DNA of 64,000 bases from Thermoflexus hugenholtzii JAD2 (GTDB taxonomy: Bacteria > Chloroflexota > Chloroflexia > Chloroflexales > Roseiflexaceae), in the NCBI GenBank assembly GCA_945881915.1, contig CAMCVW010000011.1, forward strand, positions 1-64,000, written 5' to 3'. The notes beneath the pieces are model-generated. The model ran no database searches. It was given only the letters and a program-made list of their open reading frames with translations, and was not told the DNA's origin. Shown here in pieces: positions 35,466 to 45,238 of the stretch; the first letter of the stretch is position 1, and each line of letters begins with the position of its first letter. The position numbers and the translations under genes were made by a program.

Positions 35466-36263
35466 TTAGGAAGTCAATGCACGTGGATAGATGCGTGCGC
35501 TACTAGATGCAGCGGTTGCGCTGAGTGTCGGTTGAACGAGTGCGCGCATCGTTGCAGTCACCCGTGCTTGGCTATCGTGGTGACCAGTCGCCGTGTATGC
35601 ATCTGACAGGAGCTGATGTGCATCGGTGATGCCGGCATCGATGTCGAGCGCGCGCCACATGCGTTCGATCAGTTCAGTGTGCAGATTCAGTGTACGCAAG
35701 ATGGTGCCGAGGCGAACAACTGCATCAGCGTAGTCCGCAGCGTATTGGGCTCGCAGGGTGATTGCCCATTCCGATAGCGGCAGATTCGCCAGATACAGAC
35801 CGTTGTATGTATCGCAGGCGCGGCGGAGATGCGGAAGCGCGGTGCGTGCATCGGTGCAGCGCCGAGCGGCGGAAATCGCGTGACGGAATTCATCGCTATC
35901 AATCGTACTCCCCGCAGGGAAGTTCAGCGTAATGGAATAGTGGTCGGCTTGCACAATCGGTGTCGCATACGCGCTGGGTTCGAGCGCACTGCGCATGCGA
36001 TGGAGGACCACGCGCAGGTTGTTGGAAGCCGCATCGCCGAGGTGGTTGGGCCACAGCAGGTCGCTGACATACTCGCGAGACAGGCTGTACCCATCGCTGT
36101 TGATGAGCAACAGAAAAAGCTCACACGCGCGCTGGCTGCGCCACTGAGCAGCCGTGATGGGGGTAACGCCAATGGTGCAGCGAAAAGCGCCGAGGGTTTG
36201 GATGGTCAGCGGAGCAGGGCGATAGGCGGTGGCTCTTGGGGAGCGTTGCGAGGTCTGCAACAT
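35466..36263 (-). CDS. SARP/BTAD-type transcriptional activator
   Basis: A 265-residue regulator with an OmpR-like winged helix (about 17-115: LTIQTLGAFRCTIGV, WRSQRACELFLLLI, LWPNHLGDAASNNLRVVL) followed by a bacterial transcriptional activation domain of TPR-like helices (about 120-265). SARP proteins activate secondary-metabolite and other gene sets by binding direct repeats next to promoters. The ATG at 36263 follows AAAGGTGGGC. It has no ATPase or kinase fusion. Two direct repeats upstream may be its own target. Confidence 0.88.
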   Translation of the reverse strand: MLQTSQRSPRATAYRPAPLTIQTLGAFRCTIGVTPITAAQWRSQRACELFLLLINSDGYSLSREYVSDLLWPNHLGDAASNNLRVVLHRMRSALEPSAYATPIVQADHYSITLNFPAGSTIDSDEFRHAISAARRCTDARTALPHLRRACDTYNGLYLANLPLSEWAITLRAQYAADYADAVVRLGTILRTLNLHTELIERMWRALDIDAGITDAHQLLSDAYTATGHHDSQARVTATMRALVQPTLSATAASSSARIYPRALTS

Positions 36264-36293
36264 GTGCCCACCTTTCGTTGTTTTGGAATTACT

Positions 36294-36363
36294 ACTATAT
36301 GTAGGATATTGCCAACCGGGCCATACGGCTATCCCCCGTAGGGTAGGTATTTTTATCCCCCGT
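36294..36363 (-). promoter_or_regulatory. promoter and direct repeats upstream of the SARP gene
   Basis: TATAGT (-10) lies at 36299-36294 with no good -35. Two exact copies of ACGGGGGATA on the minus strand occur at 36339-36330 and 36363-36354, 24 bp apart. Direct repeats upstream of a weak -35 fit a SARP-type activator site. Nothing else is seen in 36364-36588. Confidence 0.55.
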
Positions 36364-36588
36364 TCAGGAACGATGGGGGTATACTGATGCGCACAAATCA
36401 GGATTTTGGACATTTAATGGTAGAATACAAACAGCGAAAAAAGAAAATGATTCTTGTCGTGTGGACGCAGTGTGGTGATGCGGATGTGCTCTCGCGAATG
36501 CGCGTAGGTCGGGTGTGGTTTGTGTCAGACGAATCCCCTTGATTCGAAGTCGTGATTCCCACCCGAGTGGTACATTGAGGAGCAGGAT

Positions 36589-37929
36589 ATGACAGGTCGG
36601 AAGCGAATTCTCTTTGCAATATCTGATACCGGTGGTGGTCATCGTTCCGGAGCAGATGCGCTTCAGGCAGCCTTGCAGTTGCACCGATTAGGTGACACGT
36701 TCGAGTACAACACCATTGACTTGATCACCGCAACCGGTTTGCCGTTGATGCGGAACGCACCGGGATTATATGATCAATTGTCGACGCGTTGGTTGCCATT
36801 ATTCGATTTGCTCTATCAGCTGACGAATGGGCGCCGCCGGATTGACACATTGGCGCAGATTGCCTATGTATCGGCGGCACGCAGTATTCGACGCACTCTC
36901 GAGTCATACCGACCAGATATTGTTGTATCAGTGCACCCTTTGGCCAACCGATTTATTGGCCATTCACGGATTGCCTACAGCATGGAATTCCGTTTTATCA
37001 CGGTCGTGACCGATTTGGTCAGTCTACACACCGCTTGGGGCGATTTGGATGCAGATATGTGTATTGCACCGACGCACGAAGGCCATGATGTTTTGATTGC
37101 GCAAGGAATGCCGGTCGATAAAGTCGTCTATGCAGGATTCCCCGTGCATCCCAAATTCACTGCGTGTACGTTGACAGAAGCAGCAGCGCGCGCTGCGTTG
37201 GCCATCGACGGGCAGCGGCACACGGTGCTGTTGACGGCCGGTGGGGTCGGTTCTGGGCGCTTGAAGGAGCTCGTGATGGCCCTCCACAGCGCCTTCCCCG
37301 CGCTTCAGATGCTGGTAGTGACAGGCCGGAATGCCGCGTTGCGCACGGAACTCCAACGCAGCGAATTGGCGCCCCATGTCCACATCTACGGCTTCGTCGA
37401 CAACATGGAAGTATTGATGGCGGCGAGCGATACGGTTGTCACCAAGGCAGGCCCAGGAACATTGATGGAGGCACTGGTGATGCGCCGTCCGGTGATTATC
37501 ACCGAAGCGGTGGGAATGCAAGAGCACGGGAACATCGATTTTGTGGTCAATCGTGGATTAGGCGCATACGCTCCGAAGGTGGAGCAGATTTTGCGTGCGG
37601 TCGAGGAGTTAATGGACCCTGCGGTGCATGCAGCCACAATCGCCCGCCTCGGCGATTCGGTGCCACGTGACGGGGCCCATCGCATTGCAGAACTCATCAT
37701 CAATCAACTCCACGCGACAACGCCGATAGTGCGCAAAAAATCACGAATGCAGCTCATGGGTATTCCCAACTGGAATAGAAGGCACGAGCCAAAGGAAGCC
37801 AGTTCGCGGCGCGTCCGGCCGTTGAGTATGACGTTGCTCGAACGCTTACGCGAGCACGGTGGACTCAATATCAATTGGCGGCGGCGCCCACGCAAAAAGC
37901 CACGCCGCGGCTCGCGCAATGGTGAGTAG
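36589..37929 (+). CDS. MGDG-synthase-like glycosyltransferase (GT28), paralogue 2
   Basis: A 446-residue GT-B enzyme homologous to the one at 24750. It opens with RILFAISDTGGGHRSGADAL; the donor site has VLLTAGGVGSGRLKELVMAL, VHIYGFVDNMEVLMAASDTV and GPGTLMEALVMRRPVIITE. It likely glycosylates diacylglycerol. A 60-residue C-terminal tail, absent from paralogue 1, is very basic (WRRRPRKKPRRGSRNGE at the end) and could hold it on anionic membrane. The ATG follows GAGGAGCAGGAT. Confidence 0.88.
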   Translation: MTGRKRILFAISDTGGGHRSGADALQAALQLHRLGDTFEYNTIDLITATGLPLMRNAPGLYDQLSTRWLPLFDLLYQLTNGRRRIDTLAQIAYVSAARSIRRTLESYRPDIVVSVHPLANRFIGHSRIAYSMEFRFITVVTDLVSLHTAWGDLDADMCIAPTHEGHDVLIAQGMPVDKVVYAGFPVHPKFTACTLTEAAARAALAIDGQRHTVLLTAGGVGSGRLKELVMALHSAFPALQMLVVTGRNAALRTELQRSELAPHVHIYGFVDNMEVLMAASDTVVTKAGPGTLMEALVMRRPVIITEAVGMQEHGNIDFVVNRGLGAYAPKVEQILRAVEELMDPAVHAATIARLGDSVPRDGAHRIAELIINQLHATTPIVRKKSRMQLMGIPNWNRRHEPKEASSRRVRPLSMTLLERLREHGGLNINWRRRPRKKPRRGSRNGE

Positions 37930-38004
37930 GTTCTTCATCGAGCCAGCAATGTTCGGCTAAAATGCCTGTGTATACAGAGCCCGGTCGTCACGAATGCAAA
38001 TAAG

Positions 38005-40110
38005 GTGGTTGTGGTGGACAAGAATCGACGACGCGGGAATGAGCGGAATTCGCAACGGCGTGTGCCTCGGCAGACGCCTGTCTTTAGTGAGCAAAACGAA
38101 GCTGAGACCATCAGTGGAACGACCAGCGAACTCATCGATACCCCACGTCGGTCGACGAGTGGGGCGTTTCTGTCGCACCGGGTCCGCGTACGTCGGCAGG
38201 CGCAGTTGATGATGAACGGTATGCTGGTATTGCTCATTGCAGTGGCAGCGGGCGGTATTTGGTTCTTTACGATAGAGCGTCGTTACCAGGCACGGGTCTA
38301 CCCCAACATTACGATTTTGGGGGTCAACATAGGCGGATTGTCGCGCGCTGAAGCTACCCAAGCGCTTGTGGATCATCTGCGCCCATTCCGCGAAACACCG
38401 ATAGTGCTGAACTTCGAAGGGCGCAACTGGAATGTCACGGGCGCTGAGTTGGGTATGGATGTGTCGTATCAATCGAGTATTGAGCAAGCATTCACTGTTG
38501 GGCGCTCACACGACATGCTGACCAATATGCAGACTATCTGGCAGGTGGTCAAAAGCGGGCTCGAAATTCCTGTCACCGTCGTGGTCGATGAGCGCACTGC
38601 ACAACAGAATGTGTCGCGTTTAGCGCCAGTGATTAATCGCCCGCCATCGGACCCCAAAGTGGTTCTTGAAGGCACTGCAATCAATTTTGTGGGTGGCTCT
38701 GTTGGACGCATCCTGCTCATCGACGAAACAGTTGCACGCATCCGCGAAGTGTTGCCGCTAATGGCCAAGCAACAACCTGTGGCGTTGGCAACGCGTGAAT
38801 TGCCGATGAACATTACCCAGGCAGCCAAGGATGATGCCCAAAAGCGTTTGACAACGTTAGTCGGGCAACCGTTTGTGGTGACGGTGGGCGAGAATGAATA
38901 TACATGGACCAGCGAAGAACTGGCGCGCATGGTTGAGTATGTACAAGCAGATCCCCAGGGCAATCCGAACGGCTACACCTTGTCGCTGAATCCGTATTTG
39001 ATTGAGCGCCGCATCGAAAGAATCGCCGAAGAGACCCAGACGAAGCCGGTTTATCCACGGGTCAAATGGGATAGTGGTGTATTGAGCATTATCAAGGCCG
39101 GTGTGGCTGGTTGGCGACTCAACAAACAAGAAGCCCGTGATTTGATTACGGCAAACATCGACAATGGCGTGCGAAGCGCTGTGTTGGTGCCACGTTTTGT
39201 TCCTATCCCTGTCGATGCGACAAATTTGAATACACTGGGCATCGTCGGTTTGGTCTCGGAGGGCAAGAGCGACTTTACGGGGTCTGCAGCGTACCGTGTC
39301 ACCAACATTCAAGCGGGTTTGGCTGTCCTCGATGGTGTGTTGATCCCGCCTGGTGATGAGTTTTCGTTTAACGAGACCATTGGGGCCATCGACGAGACGC
39401 AAGGATTCGTCGAGGGGTATGCAATTGTGCAGCAACGCACCCAACTCGAGTTCGGTGGCGGTATCTGCCAGGACTCGACGACGGTCTACCGTGCGGCGTT
39501 CTGGGCCGGTCTGCCTATCACAGAGCGTTGGGGGCATTCGTTCTATATCAGCTGGTATGACAAATACGGTCCCACCGGAATGGACTCGACGATTTTTACG
39601 GGCGGTCCCGATTTGAAGTTTTTAAACGATACCGGGCATTGGCTGTTGATTCAGACAACCTCCGACGCCAAGACTGGTGTTGCATCCGTAAAATTCTATG
39701 GAACCCCCACGAATCGGACGGTCGAAATGATCCAGACCATCTCGAATCGGATTACCGCGCCGATCGAGCCCGTCTACGTCACCGACGAAGACCAACCTGC
39801 GGGCGCAGTCAAACAGAGCGATCGTGCGCGTGACGGCATAACCATTGACATTGCGCGTACCATTATCGACCCAGACGGCAAAGTACGACCCCCAGAAGTC
39901 TATCGAACACGATTCAAGCCATGGCCAAACATCTATGTGTTCCATCCCGAGGACCTCGAAAACGGTATACCCAAGATCGAGATGCCAGAGCCGCAGGGTA
40001 ACTTGAATACGCCAGGGGTGACGAGTGCATCTGGTGTGCGCTTTATCTCGGCTTCGCAGACGGCACCCCTCGAAGATGCGCCCAAACCGACCGAAGCCGA
40101 AGTACCATAG
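38005..40110 (+). CDS. VanW-family protein with peptidoglycan-binding repeats
   Basis: A 701-residue membrane-anchored protein. A cytoplasmic basic N terminus is followed by one helix (about 71-90), then two PG_binding_4 (YoaR-like) modules and a VanW domain (about 430-560: PGDEFSFNETIGAID, QLEFGGGICQDSTTVYRAAF, YDKYGPTGMDSTIF). A proline-rich C terminus follows. VanW domains occur in vancomycin-resistance clusters and cell-wall proteins; the activity is not known. Three in-frame GTGs (38005, 38011, 38014) follow TAAGG; the exact start is uncertain. Confidence 0.88.
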   Translation: MVVVDKNRRRGNERNSQRRVPRQTPVFSEQNEAETISGTTSELIDTPRRSTSGAFLSHRVRVRRQAQLMMNGMLVLLIAVAAGGIWFFTIERRYQARVYPNITILGVNIGGLSRAEATQALVDHLRPFRETPIVLNFEGRNWNVTGAELGMDVSYQSSIEQAFTVGRSHDMLTNMQTIWQVVKSGLEIPVTVVVDERTAQQNVSRLAPVINRPPSDPKVVLEGTAINFVGGSVGRILLIDETVARIREVLPLMAKQQPVALATRELPMNITQAAKDDAQKRLTTLVGQPFVVTVGENEYTWTSEELARMVEYVQADPQGNPNGYTLSLNPYLIERRIERIAEETQTKPVYPRVKWDSGVLSIIKAGVAGWRLNKQEARDLITANIDNGVRSAVLVPRFVPIPVDATNLNTLGIVGLVSEGKSDFTGSAAYRVTNIQAGLAVLDGVLIPPGDEFSFNETIGAIDETQGFVEGYAIVQQRTQLEFGGGICQDSTTVYRAAFWAGLPITERWGHSFYISWYDKYGPTGMDSTIFTGGPDLKFLNDTGHWLLIQTTSDAKTGVASVKFYGTPTNRTVEMIQTISNRITAPIEPVYVTDEDQPAGAVKQSDRARDGITIDIARTIIDPDGKVRPPEVYRTRFKPWPNIYVFHPEDLENGIPKIEMPEPQGNLNTPGVTSASGVRFISASQTAPLEDAPKPTEAEVP

Positions 40111-40126
40111 GATAGACACACAGCGA

Positions 40127-40158
40127 CACCTCCTGTCATCGACAGGAGGTGTTTTTTT
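40127..40158. terminator. intrinsic terminator of the VanW gene
   Basis: CACCTCCTGTC, loop ATC, GACAGGAGGTG, then seven T. The stem overlaps the last codons and stop of the convergent glycosyltransferase gene (ends at 40136). Confidence 0.92.
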
Positions 40159-41257
40159 GCATGACATCGATCATGCGTTCGGCTGCGGCATGCCAATCTG
40201 CTCGACGTGCTTGGATTGGTCCCGCGTGCTGTTGCCGCTCACGCCGCGCACTATCGTGCCACAGCGAAGCCATGCCGGCTGCGATCGATTCGGGGCGTTG
40301 CATGTCGATAGCCGTGACAGCAGCTCCGGCCGTAGTCTGATAGACCGGCAGGTCGTGACAAAGAACGACTGCACCACCAGCGAGTGCTTCGAGGACGGGT
40401 AATCCGAAGCCCTCGGCGAATGATGGCTGTACCACCATGTGTGCGTTGTGATATAGCGAGATGAGTCGTGCGTCGCTGGGACTGGCGACGTGGAGGATGG
40501 GGTAGTGCGGGAGCACTGTATTGCGCCACGGTTGATTGCGGGCAGGGTTGACATGCCCGGCGATGATGAGCGTCGCACTTTTCCCCAGCGCAGATGCGTC
40601 AGCAAGCATGTGCCATGCGGCGACCAACGCATCGAGATTCTTGTGCAGTTGATTCGAACTGACGCATAGTGCATACGGGCGATGCGCTGCTTCTGCTGTG
40701 GTGGGTGCCGGGGGGACAAAAAAACGCTCGTCGACGCCGTTTGGGACGATTGCTGGTGTACGGCTGGGCCAGATAAACGGCGCGATGCTGTCGGCTGCGG
40801 CTTGTGAAACCGTCGTCAGGCACGTCGCCCGGGCAGCCGCGATGCGCACGGCGAGGGCGTACCCGAGACGCGTGACCCACGCGGTATGCGGCACCGTGAG
40901 TGGAATCACATCGTGCAGTGTGACCAGGGTGTGTGCGCGAAAGCGCCCCCACGGGAGTCTGAGGTAAGGAGAGTAGAACCAGTCCACGGGGAGCGTGTTG
41001 GCGAGTCGCCGTACGTGTTGCCCCTCGAAAAAACTCCCTATCGCTCCGTCAACGAAATGATGTATTACCCGTTCTGATTCTACAGGGAGGCTCAAATATG
41101 TGTTTTGGCGGGCAGGATTTTGGATGATGTGGAGTGTACCGATACGTGGATGATCTGCCCACGCGTGCGCAAGCGCCGTGACGACACGACCAATGCCGGG
41201 GAAATGGTCGCAGGCGTAGCGTGCATCGATTGCTAGACGGATGCGATTAGCCTGCAT
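40136..41257 (-). CDS. glycosyltransferase family 4
   Basis: A 373-residue GT-B transferase, last gene of the polysaccharide cluster. IRLAIDARYACDHFPGIGRV opens the acceptor domain, LHDVIPLTVPHTAW and VPNGVDERFF are central, and the donor site has QPSFAEGFGLPVLEALAGG with its conserved glutamates. The ATG at 41257 overlaps the upstream gene by 11 bp. Its 3' end lies within the terminator of the convergent VanW gene. Sugar and acceptor unknown. Confidence 0.9.
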   Translation of the reverse strand: MQANRIRLAIDARYACDHFPGIGRVVTALAHAWADHPRIGTLHIIQNPARQNTYLSLPVESERVIHHFVDGAIGSFFEGQHVRRLANTLPVDWFYSPYLRLPWGRFRAHTLVTLHDVIPLTVPHTAWVTRLGYALAVRIAAARATCLTTVSQAAADSIAPFIWPSRTPAIVPNGVDERFFVPPAPTTAEAAHRPYALCVSSNQLHKNLDALVAAWHMLADASALGKSATLIIAGHVNPARNQPWRNTVLPHYPILHVASPSDARLISLYHNAHMVVQPSFAEGFGLPVLEALAGGAVVLCHDLPVYQTTAGAAVTAIDMQRPESIAAGMASLWHDSARRERQQHAGPIQARRADWHAAAERMIDVMQKNTSCR

Positions 41258-42167
41258 GACCGTACCAGGAGCGTATATAGCCCAGTGCACTGGCATATGA
41301 TGCATATGCTTTGAGTGGGGACCAGGCGAAGCGCCAACGCGGATCTCCAAACGAAAACGGAAGGAAGCAGTGAACGGGTACCAGTAAGGTTCGGAGCAGC
41401 AGCCATACTGCTGCGTGAACGGGCGAGCCGAAGTTATTGCCCGCGCGGGCACGGCTTGCATCGCGGCGGACTTCTTGGGCATGGCCGACGCCATAGGCGA
41501 AGTGCTTGTCCCACAGGGCACGCAGTGTCTGTGGAGCGTGGTGCGTCACCCAGGCATTCCCTGCTTGGACAAACAGGATGGGTGCATCTGCGCGATGCAT
41601 GCGCCGGACGCGCACAAAAAATTCAGTGTCGACGCCACGTATCAACGTCGGATCAAATCCTTCGACTGCCTCAAAGATGCGTCGTGACACCAGACAACAG
41701 GTCGTCGTAATCGAGCAACTGTAGTGCGGCGCGTCGGGATTGGTCACGGTGTCGATGGCGACTATAGGGTTGATGATGCGGGCGACTTGGCGCGCAACTG
41801 CATGTTCGAACGGGGTTGCGTCAGCCGGTAGAATCCGCGCCGCACCTGCAATGGCTACTCCGGGGATCTGGGCGGCACGATAGAGACGTTCGATGCATTC
41901 CGGATGACCAAACAGCGCGTCGTCGTCGAGGAATAAATACCATTCCGTGGGTGGTGTGCCCGATTCAGCATCGGCGTCCGTCACCCGGTATGCCCCAACA
42001 TTGCGTGCATAGCCGTTCGGCGATTGACCGTAGACGATGCATACGTGCGTTGGCTGCAGGGTCTGAGTGGCCATCATCGACTGCACATCGAGAGGCACCC
42101 GTGACATCGTTGGGATGATGACGGCTATGCGCGCGCTAGGGTATTCGGAACGGGTGGCGGTAGTCAT
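41247..42167 (-). CDS. glycosyltransferase family 2
   Basis: A 306-residue GT-A enzyme. RIAVIIPTMSRVPLDVQSMM begins the nucleotide-binding fold and WYLFLDDDALFGHPECIERL carries the DxD metal motif. FDPTLIRGVDTEFFVRVRR gives the acidic catalytic region. The C-terminal third has hydrophobic, amphipathic segments that may touch the membrane. The start follows AGAGGGATGG. Part of the minus-strand cluster. Confidence 0.88.
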   Translation of the reverse strand: MTTATRSEYPSARIAVIIPTMSRVPLDVQSMMATQTLQPTHVCIVYGQSPNGYARNVGAYRVTDADAESGTPPTEWYLFLDDDALFGHPECIERLYRAAQIPGVAIAGAARILPADATPFEHAVARQVARIINPIVAIDTVTNPDAPHYSCSITTTCCLVSRRIFEAVEGFDPTLIRGVDTEFFVRVRRMHRADAPILFVQAGNAWVTHHAPQTLRALWDKHFAYGVGHAQEVRRDASRARAGNNFGSPVHAAVWLLLRTLLVPVHCFLPFSFGDPRWRFAWSPLKAYASYASALGYIRSWYGHAG

Positions 42168-42212
42168 GGTTCCATCCCTCTTGCGAAGCAGGATACGCCG
42201 TTTGTGGAATAC

Positions 42213-43355
42213 CTAAATGAGGGGATAGAGCGCCACGGTGGCATTGTGCCACTGGTCTAAGGTGAAGCGTTGCACGACACGAGTGCGCGCGTTGAGCGAT
42301 ACGGTTATGCGCAATTCGGCATCGTTGAATACTCTCATGATAGCCGATGCTAATGCTTCGGAACTCCCCGGCCGTACGAGCAATCCACTGGCATTCGATT
42401 CGATGATCTCGTGGATATTGACAATTGAGCTGGCTACTACAGGCCGCTCCATGGCCATTGCAATCAAGAGATCAAAGGACATTGCCTCCGAAAATGACGG
42501 CTGTACGTAGACATCCACACACCGAAGGAATCCTTTTTGGTCACGCACTTCATCCAAAAACAGGATCTGGTCGGGATGATTACTCTGCTTCGCCAGCATC
42601 TGGAGGTGGGCTGCGTGCTCACCAGTGCCGACAATGGCCAGGCACACGTCGGGGAGAAACTGCCATATATGATTCATTGCATGAATCAGTACCGTCTGAC
42701 CCTTCCGGGGAGTAAGCTGCCCCACGCAAGCGATGAGTTGCCCTTCTGCAGGGATACCGTAGGGAGTTCGACTCTGTTCAGTAGTCATATGGAGCGCATA
42801 GACAGTGCTGTCCACGCCAATGGGAATGACCGAAATACGCGTCTGTGTGAGTCGATATTCTTGTTGCAGCGTCTGTTTGGCATTGTTTGTAAATACAATT
42901 ATGTCGCTGAGTGTACGCATCAGCCGGTGTGCAACGAAGTTGTAGATTGGACGGACTCCATCGGATCGCACACTCGGGGATACCTCCGCCATCGTGACGA
43001 TGCGCGTGGGCACGTGCGCCACCCAGATTGCTGCGATGACATCCGTGTCGGTGTCTGCGGTAGCGGCTAACAGGTGCACCACAGATGGTTGTGTCTGGGT
43101 CAACCAGGCAATCAAAATGCGCATCCGCAACAGTGCTGTGCTGGTGATAGGAATGTCGAGGGTGACTGCTTCGATCTGTGGGGCCCGCAAGGTGAGCGCG
43201 TGGATGGCGGGATGTAGATATGCGGATTGCTCGACAATGATGATATGAAAAGGTAGGGCAGCACCGTGTGACACCAGATTGATGAGGTACTGGATGGTGT
43301 CTTCACCGGCTTCCTTCCCGATGATATAGACCAAAGGCGTGCGCATATCGCTCAT
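42213..43355 (-). CDS. glycosyltransferase family 4
   Basis: A 380-residue GT-B enzyme. ISVIPIGVDSTVYALH, IACVGQLTPRKGQTVLIHAM and the donor motif QPSFSEAMSFDLLIAMAMER with paired glutamates are present (the second glutamate position is altered to Asp-Leu-Leu). The ATG at 43355 overlaps the stop of the upstream frameshifted gene (ATGA) and follows AAAGGAG. A short 45-bp gap leads to the next gene. Confidence 0.9.
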   Translation of the reverse strand: MSDMRTPLVYIIGKEAGEDTIQYLINLVSHGAALPFHIIIVEQSAYLHPAIHALTLRAPQIEAVTLDIPITSTALLRMRILIAWLTQTQPSVVHLLAATADTDTDVIAAIWVAHVPTRIVTMAEVSPSVRSDGVRPIYNFVAHRLMRTLSDIIVFTNNAKQTLQQEYRLTQTRISVIPIGVDSTVYALHMTTEQSRTPYGIPAEGQLIACVGQLTPRKGQTVLIHAMNHIWQFLPDVCLAIVGTGEHAAHLQMLAKQSNHPDQILFLDEVRDQKGFLRCVDVYVQPSFSEAMSFDLLIAMAMERPVVASSIVNIHEIIESNASGLLVRPGSSEALASAIMRVFNDAELRITVSLNARTRVVQRFTLDQWHNATVALYPLI

Positions 43356-44184
43356 GGGACTCCTTTGTACGATAGTGGTCGCTCTGCCAAAATCTGGCGC
43401 CTGCGCAACAATGTCTGGCGGAGGAATTGGAAATTCCAGCCGAATGCTGCACATATGCGAGCGTCAGAATGACGGATGTAACGCAAGGGCATGGCGATGA
43501 GTTGCTTGAGCACAAACCAGCCGACGCGCAGCCAGGGTTGTGACTTCAGATGCGCGTAGATTCCGTTTGGATGTAGAGGTGGAGCCATTTGTGTGCACCA
43601 CCGCCACTTCCGTTGCGTTGGTGAAAAATCTCGGCGTCGCGAGCCACAACCGTGCGCATACCTGCGCGTTGGGCGCGCCAGCACAAATCTGTGTCTTCCC
43701 AGTAGAGAAAAATCTGCTCATCGAAGCCTCCGAAGCACACCCAATCAGCCCGTCGCATCATCAACGCAGCCCCAGGGAGTGTATCGCGGTCGGCAATCCC
43801 AGCTGCCAGTGGGAATGATTCGCCGGGGTAGCGTGTTTTGGGCGCTATACAGGCAACTTCGGGATGTGCGCCGAGGTGCCCCAAGAGGCGTTCGGCCCAC
43901 AGCGGTGTGACTAGTATATCAGGGTTGCAAAACACGACACATGCACCACGTGCCAACGCCGCGCCACGATTACAGGCGCTCCCACAGCCCAGATTGGTCG
44001 GCAAATGCACCCATTGTGCGTGTGACATGGCGTGCTGCGGCGCATCGTCTGAGGCGTTGTCGACGGCGATGTACTCGTACTGCCGGCCGGCAGGATCTGC
44101 GTCGAACGAAGCCTGGAGTGGCGCCAACAGGTGCGCACTGTTATACGTCACCAGGACCATACTCAGCGTCGGCGTGGAGGTCAT
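43352..44184 (-). pseudogene. glycosyltransferase family 2, frameshifted
   Basis: A rhamnosyltransferase-like GT-A protein of about 277 residues split by one frameshift. The first frame has LSMVLVTYNSAHLLAPL, VDNASDD, FCNPDILVTPLWAERL and IFLYWEDTDLCWRAQRAG, then hits a TGA at 43546 soon after HKWLHLYIQ. The other frame continues NGIYAHLKSQPWLRVGW to a stop at 43352. Adding one A to the AAA run near 43567 would give HLYIQNGIYAHLK and restore the gene. The stop then overlaps the next ATG (ATGA). Real mutation or a homopolymer error. Confidence 0.85.
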
Positions 44185-45230
44185 CGTACCTCCTGCAGGA
44201 CGCTGACAAACACGTTGCGGAATTGATTTGCTACCGTTGGCCAGGTGTGTGCAGCAATTGCGGTACGTGCGTTCCGACCGATTTCATTACGATTCGGAGC
44301 ACTGATGAGTCGTTCCATGGCGGCCACGAGTGAGGTGGTATTGCCGTGCAGGTAGACGAAGCCATTGACTCCATCGCGCACTTGTTCGAGGAGTGGCGGC
44401 AAATTGGGAACGACGCAGACGACACCGGCAGCTTGGGCTGCGACGAGCATACCCGACGTCGTAATCTCGGTATAGGGCAGCACTACACCGTCACATGCGG
44501 CGAGGTACCGTGCTGCTTCGGCGTCTGCCATGAAGCGCGGATGAAGCGAAATGTTGATGCTGCGCGCGGAGCGCTGATGGATTTCGGACAAGTATGCTTT
44601 GTCGCCGGGATGACCAGCGATAATCAACAACGTTTGGGGGAGCAATGCCATGGCTTCGATGAGGACTTCGAGCCCTTTGTAGCGCCGAATCATCCCGAGG
44701 TACAAAAACACCGGCAACTCGGCATCGAGTCCCAGGCTCGTCCGGGCACTGTTGCGGGTAGGCAGTGGACCAAATGGTTCTGACGCATGCCCGTGGACGA
44801 TGACGTGGATGTTGCGGGCATGGGGGTAGCGTTTTTGGATGCTCGCTTTGGTGCTGTGGTGGTGCACGGTCAGTGCGTGGCATTGTCGAATGACGCTGCC
44901 GATGGTGCGCATCGCGATGCTGGGGTGGTAGCATTCGTGCGGTTGCAAGTTATGCACCGTCCAGACGATGCGTACACCGCGGGCCCGGATGAATGCCAGT
45001 AGCAGGATCCAGCCCAACGAACGGAACCAGCAGACGATGCGATGCGGGTGCTGGACGAGGGCGTCGAAGAAGTGCAGGTGAAAAAGCCGCTGCCCCCGAC
45101 CAAATAACATGCGCCAGATGGCGCGGCGCGGCGAACGACGGTCGATACGATCGGTGCTCGGGAATTCTGCGTACAAGGCATCGAGGTAGGGGCTCTGGGC
45201 GAGGCGTGGTGGGAACGGATAGATATCCAT
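44181..45230 (-). CDS. glycosyltransferase family 4
   Basis: A 349-residue GT-B transferase. HPHRIVCWFRSLG and IVWTVHNLQPHECYHPS form the N-terminal domain; FLYLGMIRRYKGLEVLIEAM, VVLPYTEITTSGMLVAAQAAG supply the donor domain. The usual EGFG motif is replaced by TTSG, as in GumK-like or related subfamilies. The ATG follows AGGAGGTCCA and its stop overlaps the next gene by 4 bp. Confidence 0.87.
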   Translation of the reverse strand: MDIYPFPPRLAQSPYLDALYAEFPSTDRIDRRSPRRAIWRMLFGRGQRLFHLHFFDALVQHPHRIVCWFRSLGWILLLAFIRARGVRIVWTVHNLQPHECYHPSIAMRTIGSVIRQCHALTVHHHSTKASIQKRYPHARNIHVIVHGHASEPFGPLPTRNSARTSLGLDAELPVFLYLGMIRRYKGLEVLIEAMALLPQTLLIIAGHPGDKAYLSEIHQRSARSINISLHPRFMADAEAARYLAACDGVVLPYTEITTSGMLVAAQAAGVVCVVPNLPPLLEQVRDGVNGFVYLHGNTTSLVAAMERLISAPNRNEIGRNARTAIAAHTWPTVANQFRNVFVSVLQEVR

Positions 45231-45238
45231 TGGACCTC

